From Lentibacillus amyloliquefaciens (GTDB taxonomy: Bacteria > Bacillota > Bacilli > Bacillales > Amphibacillaceae), in contig NZ_CP013862.1 in the NCBI RefSeq assembly GCF_001307805.1, positions 2,728,001-2,792,000 on the forward strand: a stretch of DNA of 64,000 nt, given 5' to 3'. The notes beneath the pieces are model-generated. The model was given only the letters and a program-made list of their open reading frames with translations. It was not told where the DNA came from and did no database searches. The translations under genes and the position numbers were made by a program. Positions 27,277-37,832 of this stretch are shown here, one piece after another (positions within the stretch are counted from its first letter, which is position 1; every line of letters starts with the position of its first letter).

Positions 27277-28443
27277 ATGTCCGAAGAAAATATTACACGC
27301 ATCCATTTGGATGATAAAGAATACATACTGATTGGTACAGCGCATGTTTCCAAAAATAGTGCTGAACAGGTCAAGGAAGTGATTGAGGCGGAACGGCCGG
27401 ATGCTGTTTGTGTCGAGCTGGATAAGCAGCGCTACAAATCAGTCACTGAAGGTAATAAATGGCGGGAAATGGATATTTTTCAAGTCATTAAAGAGAAAAA
27501 AGCAACCTTATTGCTGATGAACCTGGCAATCTCATCCTTCCAGAAACGTATGGCTAAACAATTCGGTATCGAAGCCGGACAGGAAATGATTCAGGGGATT
27601 GAATCAGCTAAAGAAACCGAAGCGGAACTTGTGCTGGCCGATCGTGATATCCAAATCACCTTTTCCCGCATCTGGGGGAATCTCGGTTTTAAAGGCAAAG
27701 CGATGCTGCTGATGCAGGTTATCGGCAGTATTTTCAGTAAGGAAACCATTTCAGAAGAAGAACTGGAAAAGTTAAAATCAAAAGATATGCTGGACAGTAT
27801 GCTGGAAGAGTTCACCGAGCATTTCCCAAGACTGAAAAAACCTTTGATTGATGAACGCGACCAGTATCTTTCACAGAAAATAAAAAATGCCACTGGGGAT
27901 AAAGTCGTCGCTGTTCTCGGTGCTGCGCATGTTCCCGGCATTACCAGAGAAATACGAAATGAGCAAAATCTGCTGCGGCTAAATGAACGTCCGCCTAAAT
28001 CAAAGGCACCTAAAATGATTGCCTGGTCAATCCCAATTTTAATTATCTCGATTATTGCCTTTACGTTCTTTAACAACCCGTCCGCCGGCTGGCAGCAAAC
28101 CATCAGCTGGATTTTGTGGAATGGAAGTCTGTCAGCAGTTGGGACTGCACTCGCATTAGGGCATCCGCTGACCATATTGACAGCGTTTCTTGCGGCTCCA
28201 ATATCGTCACTGAACCCGCTGATTGCTGCAGGCTGGTTTGCCGGCATTGTCCAGGCGCTTATCCGCAAGCCGCATGTTGGGGATTTTGAAGCGTTATCCG
28301 AAGACGTCCATAGTGTCAAAGGTTTTTGGCATAATAAGGTGACACGCATTCTTCTGATTGTCGTGTTTGCAAATATCGGAAGTTCGTTGGGAACCTTTAT
28401 TGGCGGTGCCGATGTTATACGCGTATTTTTGGAAAACCTGTAA
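27277..28443 (+). CDS. TraB/PrgY family membrane protein
   Basis: 388 aa. N-terminal TraB domain with GTAHVSKNSAEQV near 21-33, PDAVCVELD, and a second conserved block VVAVLGAAHVPGI near 210-222; a GxxH pair as in the Tiki/TraB metallopeptidase-like fold. The C-terminal part has about four membrane helices (245-385). In enterococci PrgY/TraB inhibits pheromone signalling; chromosomal members in Bacilli have no known role. The next small gene follows 19 bp downstream and is probably co-transcribed. Confidence 0.9.
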   Translation: MSEENITRIHLDDKEYILIGTAHVSKNSAEQVKEVIEAERPDAVCVELDKQRYKSVTEGNKWREMDIFQVIKEKKATLLLMNLAISSFQKRMAKQFGIEAGQEMIQGIESAKETEAELVLADRDIQITFSRIWGNLGFKGKAMLLMQVIGSIFSKETISEEELEKLKSKDMLDSMLEEFTEHFPRLKKPLIDERDQYLSQKIKNATGDKVVAVLGAAHVPGITREIRNEQNLLRLNERPPKSKAPKMIAWSIPILIISIIAFTFFNNPSAGWQQTISWILWNGSLSAVGTALALGHPLTILTAFLAAPISSLNPLIAAGWFAGIVQALIRKPHVGDFEALSEDVHSVKGFWHNKVTRILLIVVFANIGSSLGTFIGGADVIRVFLENL

Positions 28444-28462
28444 TCCACTCGAGGAGGTTCTC

Positions 28463-28744
28463 ATGAAAGTAATTGCCGAGCAGCCGTATGTCAAAGTCCA
28501 GCAGCAAATTGAAGTGACCGGAAAGCATTATGTTGAAGAGGACCGCACCTTGTATTTGTATTCTGATCGGATCCTCAGCAAATATCACGAATTCCCGATT
28601 GAAATCGTCTGGGATATTTCCTATCGTCCTGTGGGGCCGCGGGGCGGACTGCTGTATTTGCACACAAATAGAGGCGTAAATGTCTATACGGTTAAAGAAT
28701 CCCCGGAACGCTTTATTGAAGCGTTCCGTGAGATTATCAAATAA
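28463..28744 (+). CDS. Small conserved protein, possible bacterial PH-like domain
   Basis: 93 aa, starting at an ATG after GAGGAGG (28451-28457). Alternating beta-strand pattern (RTLYLYSDRILSKYHEFPIEIVWDISYRP; GLLYLHTNRGVNVYTVKE; PERFIEAFREIIK) suggests a PH-like fold ending in an amphipathic helix. I do not recognise a named family with certainty. Probably in one transcript with the TraB-family gene. Confidence 0.75.
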   Translation: MKVIAEQPYVKVQQQIEVTGKHYVEEDRTLYLYSDRILSKYHEFPIEIVWDISYRPVGPRGGLLYLHTNRGVNVYTVKESPERFIEAFREIIK

Positions 28745-28752
28745 GCTTGTCT

Positions 28753-28782
28753 TAAGCTCCCTTTTTTTGCGGGGAGCTTTTT
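28753..28782 (+). terminator. Intrinsic terminator
   Basis: AGCTCCC / GGGGAGCT stem, T-rich loop, followed by TTTTTG. Confidence 0.85.
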
Positions 28783-28822
28783 GTATGCTGACGAATCGTG
28801 GTGTTCCTTTTAATGTTTCCCT

Positions 28823-30247
28823 TTACTCTTTCAACTTCAGTCCGATAAATTTTGTCTCAGTCATGCCATCAACAGCGTATTTCACACCTTCCCTGCCGAC
28901 GCCGCTTTGTTTGACACCACCATATGGATGGTTGTCCTGACGATAGGTTGAAATTTCATTAATCCAGACACCGCCCATCTCCAGCTTATCTGCCACCCGG
29001 AAAGCCCGGTCAATATCCTTAGTGAATACACCTGCCTGCAGACCGTAAATGGAATCATTTGAATAGTTCACCACATCTTCTTCCGTGTCAAATGGGATGA
29101 TCGATACAATCGGGGCAAACACTTCATCCGCGATGATTTTCATGTTGCTCTTTACATCTGTCATGATGGTCGGCTTGAGTATCGTTCCATTCCGCTTGCC
29201 GCCAGCAGCCACTTTTGCACCGTTTTCGACTGCGTCATCAATCCATTCTTTGGCCCGTTTGGCTTCCTCTTCACTGATCATCGGCCCGATATCGGTCTCT
29301 TCAGATGCAGGATCACCGATTGTCAGGTCTTCTGTAGCCTGGATATATTTTTTCAGGAATTGATCATAGGCTGATTTTTGGACGTAAATGCGCTGTGCTG
29401 AAATGCAGACCTGTCCGGAAAAGGCAAAAGCACCTTTGACCAGCATATTGACTGCATCATTGATGTTGCTGTCATCGAATATGATATTGGGTGAATTGGA
29501 TCCCAGCTCCAGTGTAACTTTTTTAAAACCCGCCGATTCTTTAATCGAACGCCCGACCGGCAGACTTCCGGTAAAGGATATTTTGTGCACTTTATCATGG
29601 GTGACCAGTTTTTCACCGATTTCACCCGCCCCCATGAGCAGATTAAGCACACCGTCAGGCAATCCCGCTTCATGGAATAATGTTGCCAATTGATGTGCAG
29701 ATATAGGGGTTTTTTCAGCCGGTTTGAAAATGACGGTATTTCCCGCTGCAATGGCTGGTGCGATTTTGTGCAAAGACAGATTCAATGGAAAATTAAACGG
29801 GGTGATGGCGGCCACGACCCCGAGCGGGACATGTTTAACGAGGCCGAGGCGCCCGTCTCCGTCGATTGCCGCATCCATCGGCACTACTTCGCCGCTGATA
29901 TGTTTGGCCTCTTCGGATGCAAAGCGGAGCACCTGGATCGATCGCTGCACCTCTCCGCGGCTGAAGTAGATCGGTTTGCCGGCTTCTTTCATAATCGTTT
30001 CGGCAAACTCATCAGCCCGCTCTTCCATCAGGTCTGCCGTTTTGCGCAAAATGTCTGAACGCTCGTGTGCCGGCATGTCTTTCATGGTGTCGTGGAAGGC
30101 ATCAAATGCACTCGTAACAGCTTGTTCAAATTCGTTGTCTGATGCCAGCGCAATCTCTTCCATCTTTTCATCGTTATACGGATTTTTCACGTCAATTGAA
30201 TCATTGCCAGTGTTGATTTCTTCACCGTTAATAATCGAACCTATCAT
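28823..30247 (-). CDS. Aldehyde dehydrogenase (NAD(P)+), partner of the ALS-like gene
   Basis: 474 aa. Standard ALDH fold with TPFNFPLNLSLHKIAPAIAAGNT near 150-172, the Glu motif LELGSNSPN near 246-254, catalytic Cys281 in SGQVCISAQR, and the late EVFAPIV and SGVGREGVKYA. The GQVC context and overall look resemble glyceraldehyde/lactaldehyde- and phosphonoacetaldehyde-type ALDHs, but the substrate cannot be set. It begins 26 bp after the upstream ThDP enzyme ends, so the pair is one operon. The likely job is oxidising an aldehyde made or linked to that enzyme (inference). Confidence 0.93.
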   Translation of the reverse strand: MIGSIINGEEINTGNDSIDVKNPYNDEKMEEIALASDNEFEQAVTSAFDAFHDTMKDMPAHERSDILRKTADLMEERADEFAETIMKEAGKPIYFSRGEVQRSIQVLRFASEEAKHISGEVVPMDAAIDGDGRLGLVKHVPLGVVAAITPFNFPLNLSLHKIAPAIAAGNTVIFKPAEKTPISAHQLATLFHEAGLPDGVLNLLMGAGEIGEKLVTHDKVHKISFTGSLPVGRSIKESAGFKKVTLELGSNSPNIIFDDSNINDAVNMLVKGAFAFSGQVCISAQRIYVQKSAYDQFLKKYIQATEDLTIGDPASEETDIGPMISEEEAKRAKEWIDDAVENGAKVAAGGKRNGTILKPTIMTDVKSNMKIIADEVFAPIVSIIPFDTEEDVVNYSNDSIYGLQAGVFTKDIDRAFRVADKLEMGGVWINEISTYRQDNHPYGGVKQSGVGREGVKYAVDGMTETKFIGLKLKE

Positions 30248-30272
30248 GGCTTATAGCCCCCTTCCCAAGCTT

Positions 30273-31904
30273 TTAGCAAATAATATCCCCAAGTTTTTCG
30301 GTCAATTTCATATTTTCGCTGTAGTCAACCGGACAGTCAATGAACACCGGCTGATTCGAGGCAGCCGCCCTTTCCAGCGCTGGTTTTAATTCATCTGCTT
30401 TTGTAATCGTCATAACCTCAAATCCATACGAAGCGGCCAGCTGATGATAATCCGGGTTGCCGAATTTGATATACGATGAACGGTCAAATTTCTTCAATTG
30501 GTGCCATTCGATCAGACCATAGCCGTCATCCCGCCACATCAGAACAATGATCGGCAGCTCGAGACGTTTGGCCGTTTCCAGCTCTGCTCCGGTCATCTGA
30601 AAAGAGCCATCACCGCACACTGCTACAACATTTCGCCCCGGGTTGACCATTTTAGTGGCAATCGCACTCGGGACAGCTACCCCCATTGAAGCAAGGCCAT
30701 TCGAGATGAGGCATGTATTAGGCTGATAGGTATGATACATGCGGGCCATCCACATTTTATGGGCGCCGACATCCGATATGGCAATATCGTCTTCATTTAA
30801 TACAGCACGCAAATCGGATATGATCTTTTGCGGTTTCACAGGAAAATGTTCATTGTCACGAAAGGATTCCAGTTCATCAAGTGCCTGCTTTCTTACATTG
30901 GAAACCCATGTGTTATCCTTTTTTCCGGGGCTAAGGTTTTTACTTAGCTGCTCTAGATTTTCCGGAATATCACCAAGAATATTAAATGATACCGGATAAT
31001 TGGCATCGGTTTCGGCTTCCTCGGTGTCAATGTGAATAATCGATGTATTGCTTCGGTTCCAGTTTTTCGGCGGATATTCCGCGATATCAAACCCGATCGT
31101 CAAAATAAGATCAGCTTCATTAAAACCGCACGTAATGTAATCATTGCCGCCGATACCTGCTGTGAGAAGGCTCAGGTCATCTTCCCAGGAGATAGAACCT
31201 TTGCCCATAAATGACTGCACCACGGGGATCTGAACTTTTCGCACAAATGCACGAAAATTTTCAGTGGCCTCTTGTCGGCTGATACCGTTCCCGGCAAGAA
31301 TGAGCGGATGCCGGGCTTTTTCAATCATACTCACAGCCTGTTTGATAATGCTTTCATTTGCCCTTGTGTGCGGACGTTCATTAGGCTTCAAAGGTGTTGT
31401 CTCATCGACGTCCATTCCTGCGATATCTTCCGGCAAATCAATGTGTGTAGCACCCCATTTTTCCTGCCCGGAAACCTGAAATGCTTTACGGACCACTTCC
31501 GGGGTGATTTTGGCCGATTTGATCTGAGCATTCCACTTGGTCACCGGCTCATACATATTGATTAAGTCATAATACTGGTGCGAAATTTTATGCTGCCGGT
31601 CAAGTCCCGCCTGGCCGGTGATGGCGACAAGCGGTGCATGATCCATATTGGCATTGGCAACCCCGGTCATCAGGTTCGTGGCACCCGGCCCGAGTGTAGC
31701 CAGACAAACACCGGGTGTGCCGGTGAATCGTCCGTATGTTGCCGCCATAAAGGCAGCGCTTGTTTCGTGACGGGTGACGATAAACTCAATATCCGAGTTG
31801 TAAAATGCATCCATCAGGTCAACATTTTCTTCCCCAGGTACGCCAAAAACGTACTCAACGCCTTCCTGTTCAAGGCATTTGACAAGTAATTCTGCGACAT
31901 TCAT
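30273..31904 (-). CDS. Acetolactate synthase large subunit-like ThDP enzyme
   Basis: 543 aa from the ATG at 31904, with AAAGG nine bases upstream; an ATG at 31913 overlaps that site. ThDP-enzyme domains in order: Pyr domain with FGVPGEEN and the catalytic Glu in RHETSAAFMA, a central FAD/nucleotide-like domain (about 190-330), and the PP domain with GDGSFQMTGAELETA followed by the metal-site Asn region (MWRDDGYGLIEWHQ). It resembles catabolic AlsS more than IlvB, and neither a regulatory subunit gene nor alsD is nearby. Paired with an aldehyde dehydrogenase, so another 2-oxoacid or aldehyde chemistry is possible. Confidence 0.85.
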   Translation of the reverse strand: MNVAELLVKCLEQEGVEYVFGVPGEENVDLMDAFYNSDIEFIVTRHETSAAFMAATYGRFTGTPGVCLATLGPGATNLMTGVANANMDHAPLVAITGQAGLDRQHKISHQYYDLINMYEPVTKWNAQIKSAKITPEVVRKAFQVSGQEKWGATHIDLPEDIAGMDVDETTPLKPNERPHTRANESIIKQAVSMIEKARHPLILAGNGISRQEATENFRAFVRKVQIPVVQSFMGKGSISWEDDLSLLTAGIGGNDYITCGFNEADLILTIGFDIAEYPPKNWNRSNTSIIHIDTEEAETDANYPVSFNILGDIPENLEQLSKNLSPGKKDNTWVSNVRKQALDELESFRDNEHFPVKPQKIISDLRAVLNEDDIAISDVGAHKMWMARMYHTYQPNTCLISNGLASMGVAVPSAIATKMVNPGRNVVAVCGDGSFQMTGAELETAKRLELPIIVLMWRDDGYGLIEWHQLKKFDRSSYIKFGNPDYHQLAASYGFEVMTITKADELKPALERAAASNQPVFIDCPVDYSENMKLTEKLGDIIC

Positions 31905-31922
31905 TGCAATCATCCTTTGTAA

Positions 31923-32051
31923 AGGTTGTTCAAAAAGTCCGGTAAAAATGACACGTCGGTGTTTCTAGTTGGCTTGTTTCTCCGCTACTCATGTATCTTA
32001 AGGCATACATTCCGCTGAATGAAGTTTCACTTTATCCTCCTTTTTGAACAC
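31923..32051. repeat. Dispersed repeat, family B, MITE-like copy
   Basis: About 128 bp bounded by an 11-bp inverted repeat: TGTTCAAAAAG at 31927-31937 and CTTTTTGAACA at 32040-32050. The first 64 bp match 23471-23534 with one mismatch. The inner right part (CCGCTGAATGAAGTTTCACTTTA) recurs in degraded form near 59664. No coding frame. The remaining gap to prkA (32052-32215) shows nothing I can name. Confidence 0.85.
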
Positions 32052-32215
32052 ACACTTGTAAAATATGCTTGTGTTAGCTTTTGCCAAAAGTCATGAATTA
32101 TGAGTACAAAACCACTCATCTTAAGGAAAACCTTCGCATAGGCTATAGAAAGTCTATTAGATGGAAGCTTATTGTCAGGTTAAGGCGGGAGAAAACCAGT
32201 TATGGAGGGAAGTAA

Positions 32216-34111
32216 ATGGATATACTCAATAAAGTCAGAGATCATCGTGAGGAAGAACAGCGCCTTAAGTGGGAAGGGACTTTTTCAGAGTACCTTGAGA
32301 TTGTGAAAGAACGTCCGGAAGTTGCCCAAACTGCTCATTCACGCGTTTATAATATGATTAAAAATTCCGGCTTGAAAGAGAAAGATGGCCGAAAGATGTA
32401 CAAATTTTTTGGAGAAGAAATATTTGGGCTGGAGAACGCGATTGAAAAGCTGGTGGAGGAATATTTTCACCCGGCAGCAAAGAGGCTCGATGTCCGGAAG
32501 CGTATTTTGCTTCTGATGGGCCCGGTCAGCGGCGGAAAATCAACGATTGTAACGATGCTGAAACGTGGACTTGAGCAATATTCCAGAACTGAAGAAGGGG
32601 CTGTTTATGCGATTAAAGGCTGTCCGATGCATGAAGATCCGCTGCATCTGATACCGCAGCACCTGCGCGATGATTTTTATGACGAGTACGGTATTCGCGT
32701 TGAGGGAAGTCTGTCACCATTGAATGCGATGCGTCTGGAAAAGGAACATGACGGCCGAATTGAAGATGTGATGGTGGAACGTATCTTTCTGTCGGAGGAT
32801 AAGCGTACCGGCATTGGAACGTTCAGTCCGTCTGATCCGAAATCACAGGATATTGCTGATTTGACCGGCAGTATCGATTTTTCCACGATTGCACGATACG
32901 GATCCGAATCCGATCCGCGAGCTTACCGGTTTGACGGGGAGCTGAATAAAGCAAACCGCGGAATGATGGAATTTCAGGAAATGCTCAAGTGTGATGAGAA
33001 GTTTCTCTGGCACCTCTTGTCATTGACGCAGGAAGGGAACTTCAAGGCCGGCAGGTTTGCTCTAATTAGCGCTGATGAACTTATTGTGGCCCATACCAAC
33101 GAAGCGGAGTACCGGTCGTTCATTGCCAATCAGAAAAACGAAGCACTGCAGTCGCGGATTATCGTCATGCCGATTCCGTACAATTTGAAAGTGACTGAGG
33201 AAGAACGCATTTATCAAAAAATGATTAATGAAAGTGACATGTCGCATGTGCATATTGCACCTCACGCTCTGAGGGTTGCTGCGATCTTTTCAATTTTGAC
33301 CAGGCTTGAGGAGTCCAAAAAGCAGAGCGTTGATCTTGTGAAGAAAATGCGCCTTTATGACGGGGATAGTGTTGAAGGCTATAATCAAGTGGATGTCGAT
33401 GAACTGCAGAAGGAATACCCTGATGAAGGGATGCGCGGGATTGATCCGCGTTACGTCATCAACCGGATCTCATCCACAATCATCCGTAAAGAAGTTTCAT
33501 CAATCAATGCCCTGGATGTGCTGCGTTCATTGAAAGAAGGACTTGAGCAGCACCCGTCGATTTCCGAGGAAGATAAGGAACGCTACCTGAATTATATTGC
33601 CGTTGCCAGACGGGAATATGATGAAATTGCGAAAAAAGAAGTACAAAAGGCCTTCGTTTATTCCTACGAAGAGTCCGCTAAGACGCTGATGGATAATTAT
33701 TTGGATAATGTTGAAGCCTATTGCAACCAGACCAAAATGCATGATCCGCTTACGGGAGAAGAAATGAACCCGGATGAGAAATTGATGCGCTCGATTGAAG
33801 AGCAGATCGGCATTTCGGAAAATGCTAAAAAAGCTTTCAGGGAAGAGATTCTGATTCGCATCTCCGCCTATGCCCGCAAAGGTAAGCGCTTTGATTATAA
33901 TTCACACGAACGCTTGCGGGAAGCCATTCAGAAGAAACTGTTCGCTGATTTGAAAGACGTTGTAAAGATCACCACAACCTCGCAGACACCGGATGAATCA
34001 CAGCTGAAGAAAATTAATGAAGTCATCGCCCGCTTGATCGATGAATACGGCTACAATTCCGTGTCGGCCAATGATCTGCTACGGTATGTCGGCAGCCTGC
34101 TAAACCGGTAA
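32216..34111 (+). CDS. prkA: PrkA family serine protein kinase
   Basis: 631 aa, the same length as B. subtilis PrkA. AAA-like N-terminal part with the P-loop GPVSGGKST near 101-109 and KGCPMHEDPLHLIP; the C-terminal kinase-like region ends SVSANDLLRYVGSLLNR. PrkA (YeaG in E. coli) is a Ser/Thr kinase or Lon-like AAA factor of sporulation and starvation; it is membrane- or spore-coat-associated in Bacillus. Ribosome site GGAGGGA. It is followed by yhbH, then gdhA and spoVR, its known functional partners being YhbH/YeaH and SpoVR/YcgB. Confidence 0.97.
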   Translation: MDILNKVRDHREEEQRLKWEGTFSEYLEIVKERPEVAQTAHSRVYNMIKNSGLKEKDGRKMYKFFGEEIFGLENAIEKLVEEYFHPAAKRLDVRKRILLLMGPVSGGKSTIVTMLKRGLEQYSRTEEGAVYAIKGCPMHEDPLHLIPQHLRDDFYDEYGIRVEGSLSPLNAMRLEKEHDGRIEDVMVERIFLSEDKRTGIGTFSPSDPKSQDIADLTGSIDFSTIARYGSESDPRAYRFDGELNKANRGMMEFQEMLKCDEKFLWHLLSLTQEGNFKAGRFALISADELIVAHTNEAEYRSFIANQKNEALQSRIIVMPIPYNLKVTEEERIYQKMINESDMSHVHIAPHALRVAAIFSILTRLEESKKQSVDLVKKMRLYDGDSVEGYNQVDVDELQKEYPDEGMRGIDPRYVINRISSTIIRKEVSSINALDVLRSLKEGLEQHPSISEEDKERYLNYIAVARREYDEIAKKEVQKAFVYSYEESAKTLMDNYLDNVEAYCNQTKMHDPLTGEEMNPDEKLMRSIEEQIGISENAKKAFREEILIRISAYARKGKRFDYNSHERLREAIQKKLFADLKDVVKITTTSQTPDESQLKKINEVIARLIDEYGYNSVSANDLLRYVGSLLNR

Positions 34112-34408
34112 ATTAATAAAAAAACACTAGTTGATTCCTATCGGCTCTTGTTATTTTTCAGCATGATGGGTTTTACAAGCTATTTGTTAAAACACATGAC
34201 GCAGTTGATATACAATAATGATTCTGGGGGAACGGACCTGAGACAGCGAAGAGCACCAGCATGAAGAGGTCCGTGATGATCCCGCAAGAAAAAAACGTGC
34301 ATTGGTATATTAGCCGCGGTGCCCATTAATCAGCGAGGATAGTCAGTCATTAATAACTTGTTTGACGAACGTTGCATAGACTGAATAAAAGCATAAGGAG
34401 GGAAGCAT
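34112..34408 (+). other. Gap between prkA and yhbH with a long stem-loop
   Basis: No gene seen. A perfect 8-bp pair ACGGACCT (34232-34239) / AGGTCCGT (34266-34273) is extended outward by GGGG / CCC-type pairing and encloses a 26-nt loop. A TATACAAT at 34209-34216 resembles a SigE -10 (CATACAAT), but a matching -35 is not clear. yhbH is SigE-dependent in B. subtilis. Confidence 0.4.
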
Positions 34409-35578
34409 GTGAAGGAAGAGTATCAAAATTACACTGTCTCACAGGAAGATTGGTCCCTCCACCGCAAAGGCTATCAGGATCAGAAGCGTCATATGGATAA
34501 AGTTAAAGACGCAATCCGTAATAATTTGCCTGATTTAATCAGTGAAGAAAATATTATCATGTCCAACGGCCGGGATGTCATTAAAATCCCGATCCGTTCA
34601 CTTGATGAATACAAAATCCGTTATAACTATAATAAGTCCAAACATGTCGGTCAGGGCGACGGTGACAGCGAAGTCGGCGATGTCATCGCACGCGATCCGA
34701 ACGGTGGAGACAAAGGTAAAAGCGGCTCAGGACAGGGAAAAAAGGCCGGCGAAGAACCGGGCAATGATTATTATGAAGCGGAAGTGTCACTGGCGGAATT
34801 GGAAGAAGCATTATTCAAAGAGCTGGAACTGCCTGATTTGAAACAGAAGGAAGAAGCGGAAGTCACGACTGAAAAGGTCGAATTCAATGATGTGCGCAAA
34901 AAAGGGCTCATGGGCAATGTCGATAAGAAACGAACGATTTTGACCGCACTTAAGCGTAATGCCATTAAAGGCGAACCAAGAATCACGCCGATTTATAATG
35001 ATGATCTGCGCTTCAAGACATGGAACGATGTTGTGAATCCGGAATCAAAAGCTGTTATTCTTGCCATGATGGACACCAGTGCATCGATGGGTAATTTCGA
35101 GAAGTATCTAGCCCGAAGTTTCTTTTTCTGGATGATGAAGTTTTTGCGTTCCAAATATGAAAGTGTGGAGATTGCTTTTATCTCGCATCATACTGAGGCG
35201 AAAGTTGTCTCTGAAGAAGCATTTTTTTCAAAGGGCGAAAGCGGTGGGACGATTTGTTCATCCGCTTATGATAAAGCATTGGAACTGATTTCAGATGAGT
35301 ACCCGCCGTCGAGATACAATATTTATCCGTTTCACTTTTCCGATGGTGAGAATATCACGTCCGATAACCCAAGATGCATTAATCTCGTGAATGAAATTAT
35401 GGATGTGTCCAATATGTTCGGGTATGCCGAAGTTAATATGTATCAGCGCCAGTCAACGCTGATGCGGGCGTATCGGGAGTTTGAAAACCCGAAATTCCGT
35501 CATTATATTTTAAAAGGCAAAGAAGATGTCTATCACGCTCTGAGAACATTTTTCCGTAAACAGACTGTCACGGCCTGA
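34409..35578 (+). CDS. yhbH: Sporulation protein YhbH (DUF444, VWA-like)
   Basis: 389 aa from a GTG with AAGGAGGG upstream. N-terminal basic region, a Gly/Lys-rich linker (about 90-115, [15 protein letters not shown]), then a VWA-like domain with metal site DTSASMGN near 220 and a later FSDGEN. YhbH (YeaH in E. coli) is needed for efficient sporulation and is functionally tied to PrkA. A weak hairpin (35577-35606) follows. Confidence 0.96.
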   Translation: MKEEYQNYTVSQEDWSLHRKGYQDQKRHMDKVKDAIRNNLPDLISEENIIMSNGRDVIKIPIRSLDEYKIRYNYNKSKHVGQGDGDSEVGDVIARDPNGGDKGKSGSGQGKKAGEEPGNDYYEAEVSLAELEEALFKELELPDLKQKEEAEVTTEKVEFNDVRKKGLMGNVDKKRTILTALKRNAIKGEPRITPIYNDDLRFKTWNDVVNPESKAVILAMMDTSASMGNFEKYLARSFFFWMMKFLRSKYESVEIAFISHHTEAKVVSEEAFFSKGESGGTICSSAYDKALELISDEYPPSRYNIYPFHFSDGENITSDNPRCINLVNEIMDVSNMFGYAEVNMYQRQSTLMRAYREFENPKFRHYILKGKEDVYHALRTFFRKQTVTA

Positions 35579-35630
35579 AGCCTCCGCACCCGCGGGGGTT
35601 TCTTCATAGCGTAACTTCCCTGTCATTAGC

Positions 35631-35978
35631 TCATTCCTTCTCAATCTTATAAACACCGCGGGAAGTGCTCAGAAGAAACTGTTGTCCGTCAAACTCATAC
35701 AGTGTATTGTCCTCGAGCGGAATTTCATATACAGATAATGGCAATGGCTGAGCATCTATGGCGTCTGTTTTCATTGTACCCGTTCCGTTTAATTGTAAAG
35801 CATGCATCGGTTCATAATCATCGATCCGCCGTGTGTTGCGCTCATACGATGTATCCTGGAGCGTCATTAATGTTTCATCCAAGTCATCCAATTCATGTTT
35901 GGAAATTTTAATGGATTGCCCGTGCCATTGCTGCAGTAATTCGTTGAACTCCTCGATCGTTAAAAATTGCACATCCAT
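35631..35978 (-). CDS. Uncharacterised small protein
   Basis: 115 aa, acidic, no membrane segment. Begins MDVQFLTIEEFNELLQQWHGQ and ends in a beta-rich segment (NTLYEFDGQQFLLSTSRGVYKIEKE). The composition looks coding and the ATG follows GGAGGG at a normal distance. I do not recognise the family. It lies convergent to yhbH and downstream of gdhA on the opposite side of the sporulation genes, so a link to them is only positional. Confidence 0.7.
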   Translation of the reverse strand: MDVQFLTIEEFNELLQQWHGQSIKISKHELDDLDETLMTLQDTSYERNTRRIDDYEPMHALQLNGTGTMKTDAIDAQPLPLSVYEIPLEDNTLYEFDGQQFLLSTSRGVYKIEKE

Positions 35979-36078
35979 AGTCAGTCAACCCTCCTGCCTA
36001 TAGAATGAGCAGTATCTTTAGGGAACATGCAGGATGGGTTTGTGGTAATTTTTGCAGGCAGATTGATACAGAATCCCA

Positions 36079-36117
36079 TAAAAACACTGTCTCATTTTTC
36101 GTGAGACAGTGTTTTTA
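36079..36117 (-). terminator. Intrinsic terminator after gdhA
   Basis: Perfect stem AAAACACTGTCTCA / TGAGACAGTGTTTT, short loop, A and T runs on both sides, so it can work for both strands. Confidence 0.93.
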
Positions 36118-36121
36118 GAGC

Positions 36122-37507
<1,386 letters not shown>

Positions 37508-37570
37508 TCATCCCCTTTATTTTTAATTTTTGTAAGATACTCATTCGTAAAAATGACAAGTAATAATACT

Positions 37571-37599
37571 ATTTTATATGAAAAATGCGCTATTGGCAA
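37571..37599 (-). promoter_or_regulatory. SigA-type promoter of gdhA
   Basis: On the minus strand TTGCCA (37599-37594), 17-bp spacer, TAAAAT (37576-37571), about 65 bp before the gdhA ATG. Confidence 0.6.
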
Positions 37600-37632
37600 G
37601 AATACAGAATATTTTTAAATGATAAAAATATT

Positions 37633-37646
37633 TGTAAGCGCTTTAA
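37633..37646. promoter_or_regulatory. Catabolite-responsive element (cre) candidate
   Basis: TGTAAGCGCTTTAA matches the cre core TGNAANCGNWNNCW-type palindrome closely (ideal TGTAAGCGCTTACA). It lies 34 bp upstream of the gdhA -35, a position usually linked to CcpA activation rather than repression, and about 190 bp upstream of spoVR. Confidence 0.55.
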
Positions 37647-37832
37647 TTTCCTAAAAATCAATGGATTAAAATGTCATGACCCTAAAATGAAGGTATCGAA
37701 TTTTTTGTAATAGTATTTCCCGGAATCATCCTGCTTTATCATCCGGTAACTGAATCCGCAAACATAGTTTTTTGGTCAAATTTCCCCTGCCGGTAACATA
37801 AGCTATAAAAAGAACACATGGAGGGATTTATT

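Noticed and set aside
27591..28448. 285-codon minus-strand frame
   Set aside because: It is antisense to the TraB-family gene, which has clear family motifs and a good start; the antisense product is Ser/Arg-rich without motifs.
32090..32170. SigK-like -10 (CATAGGCTA) upstream of prkA
   Set aside because: No -35 at a proper distance was found, so a sporulation promoter cannot be claimed here.
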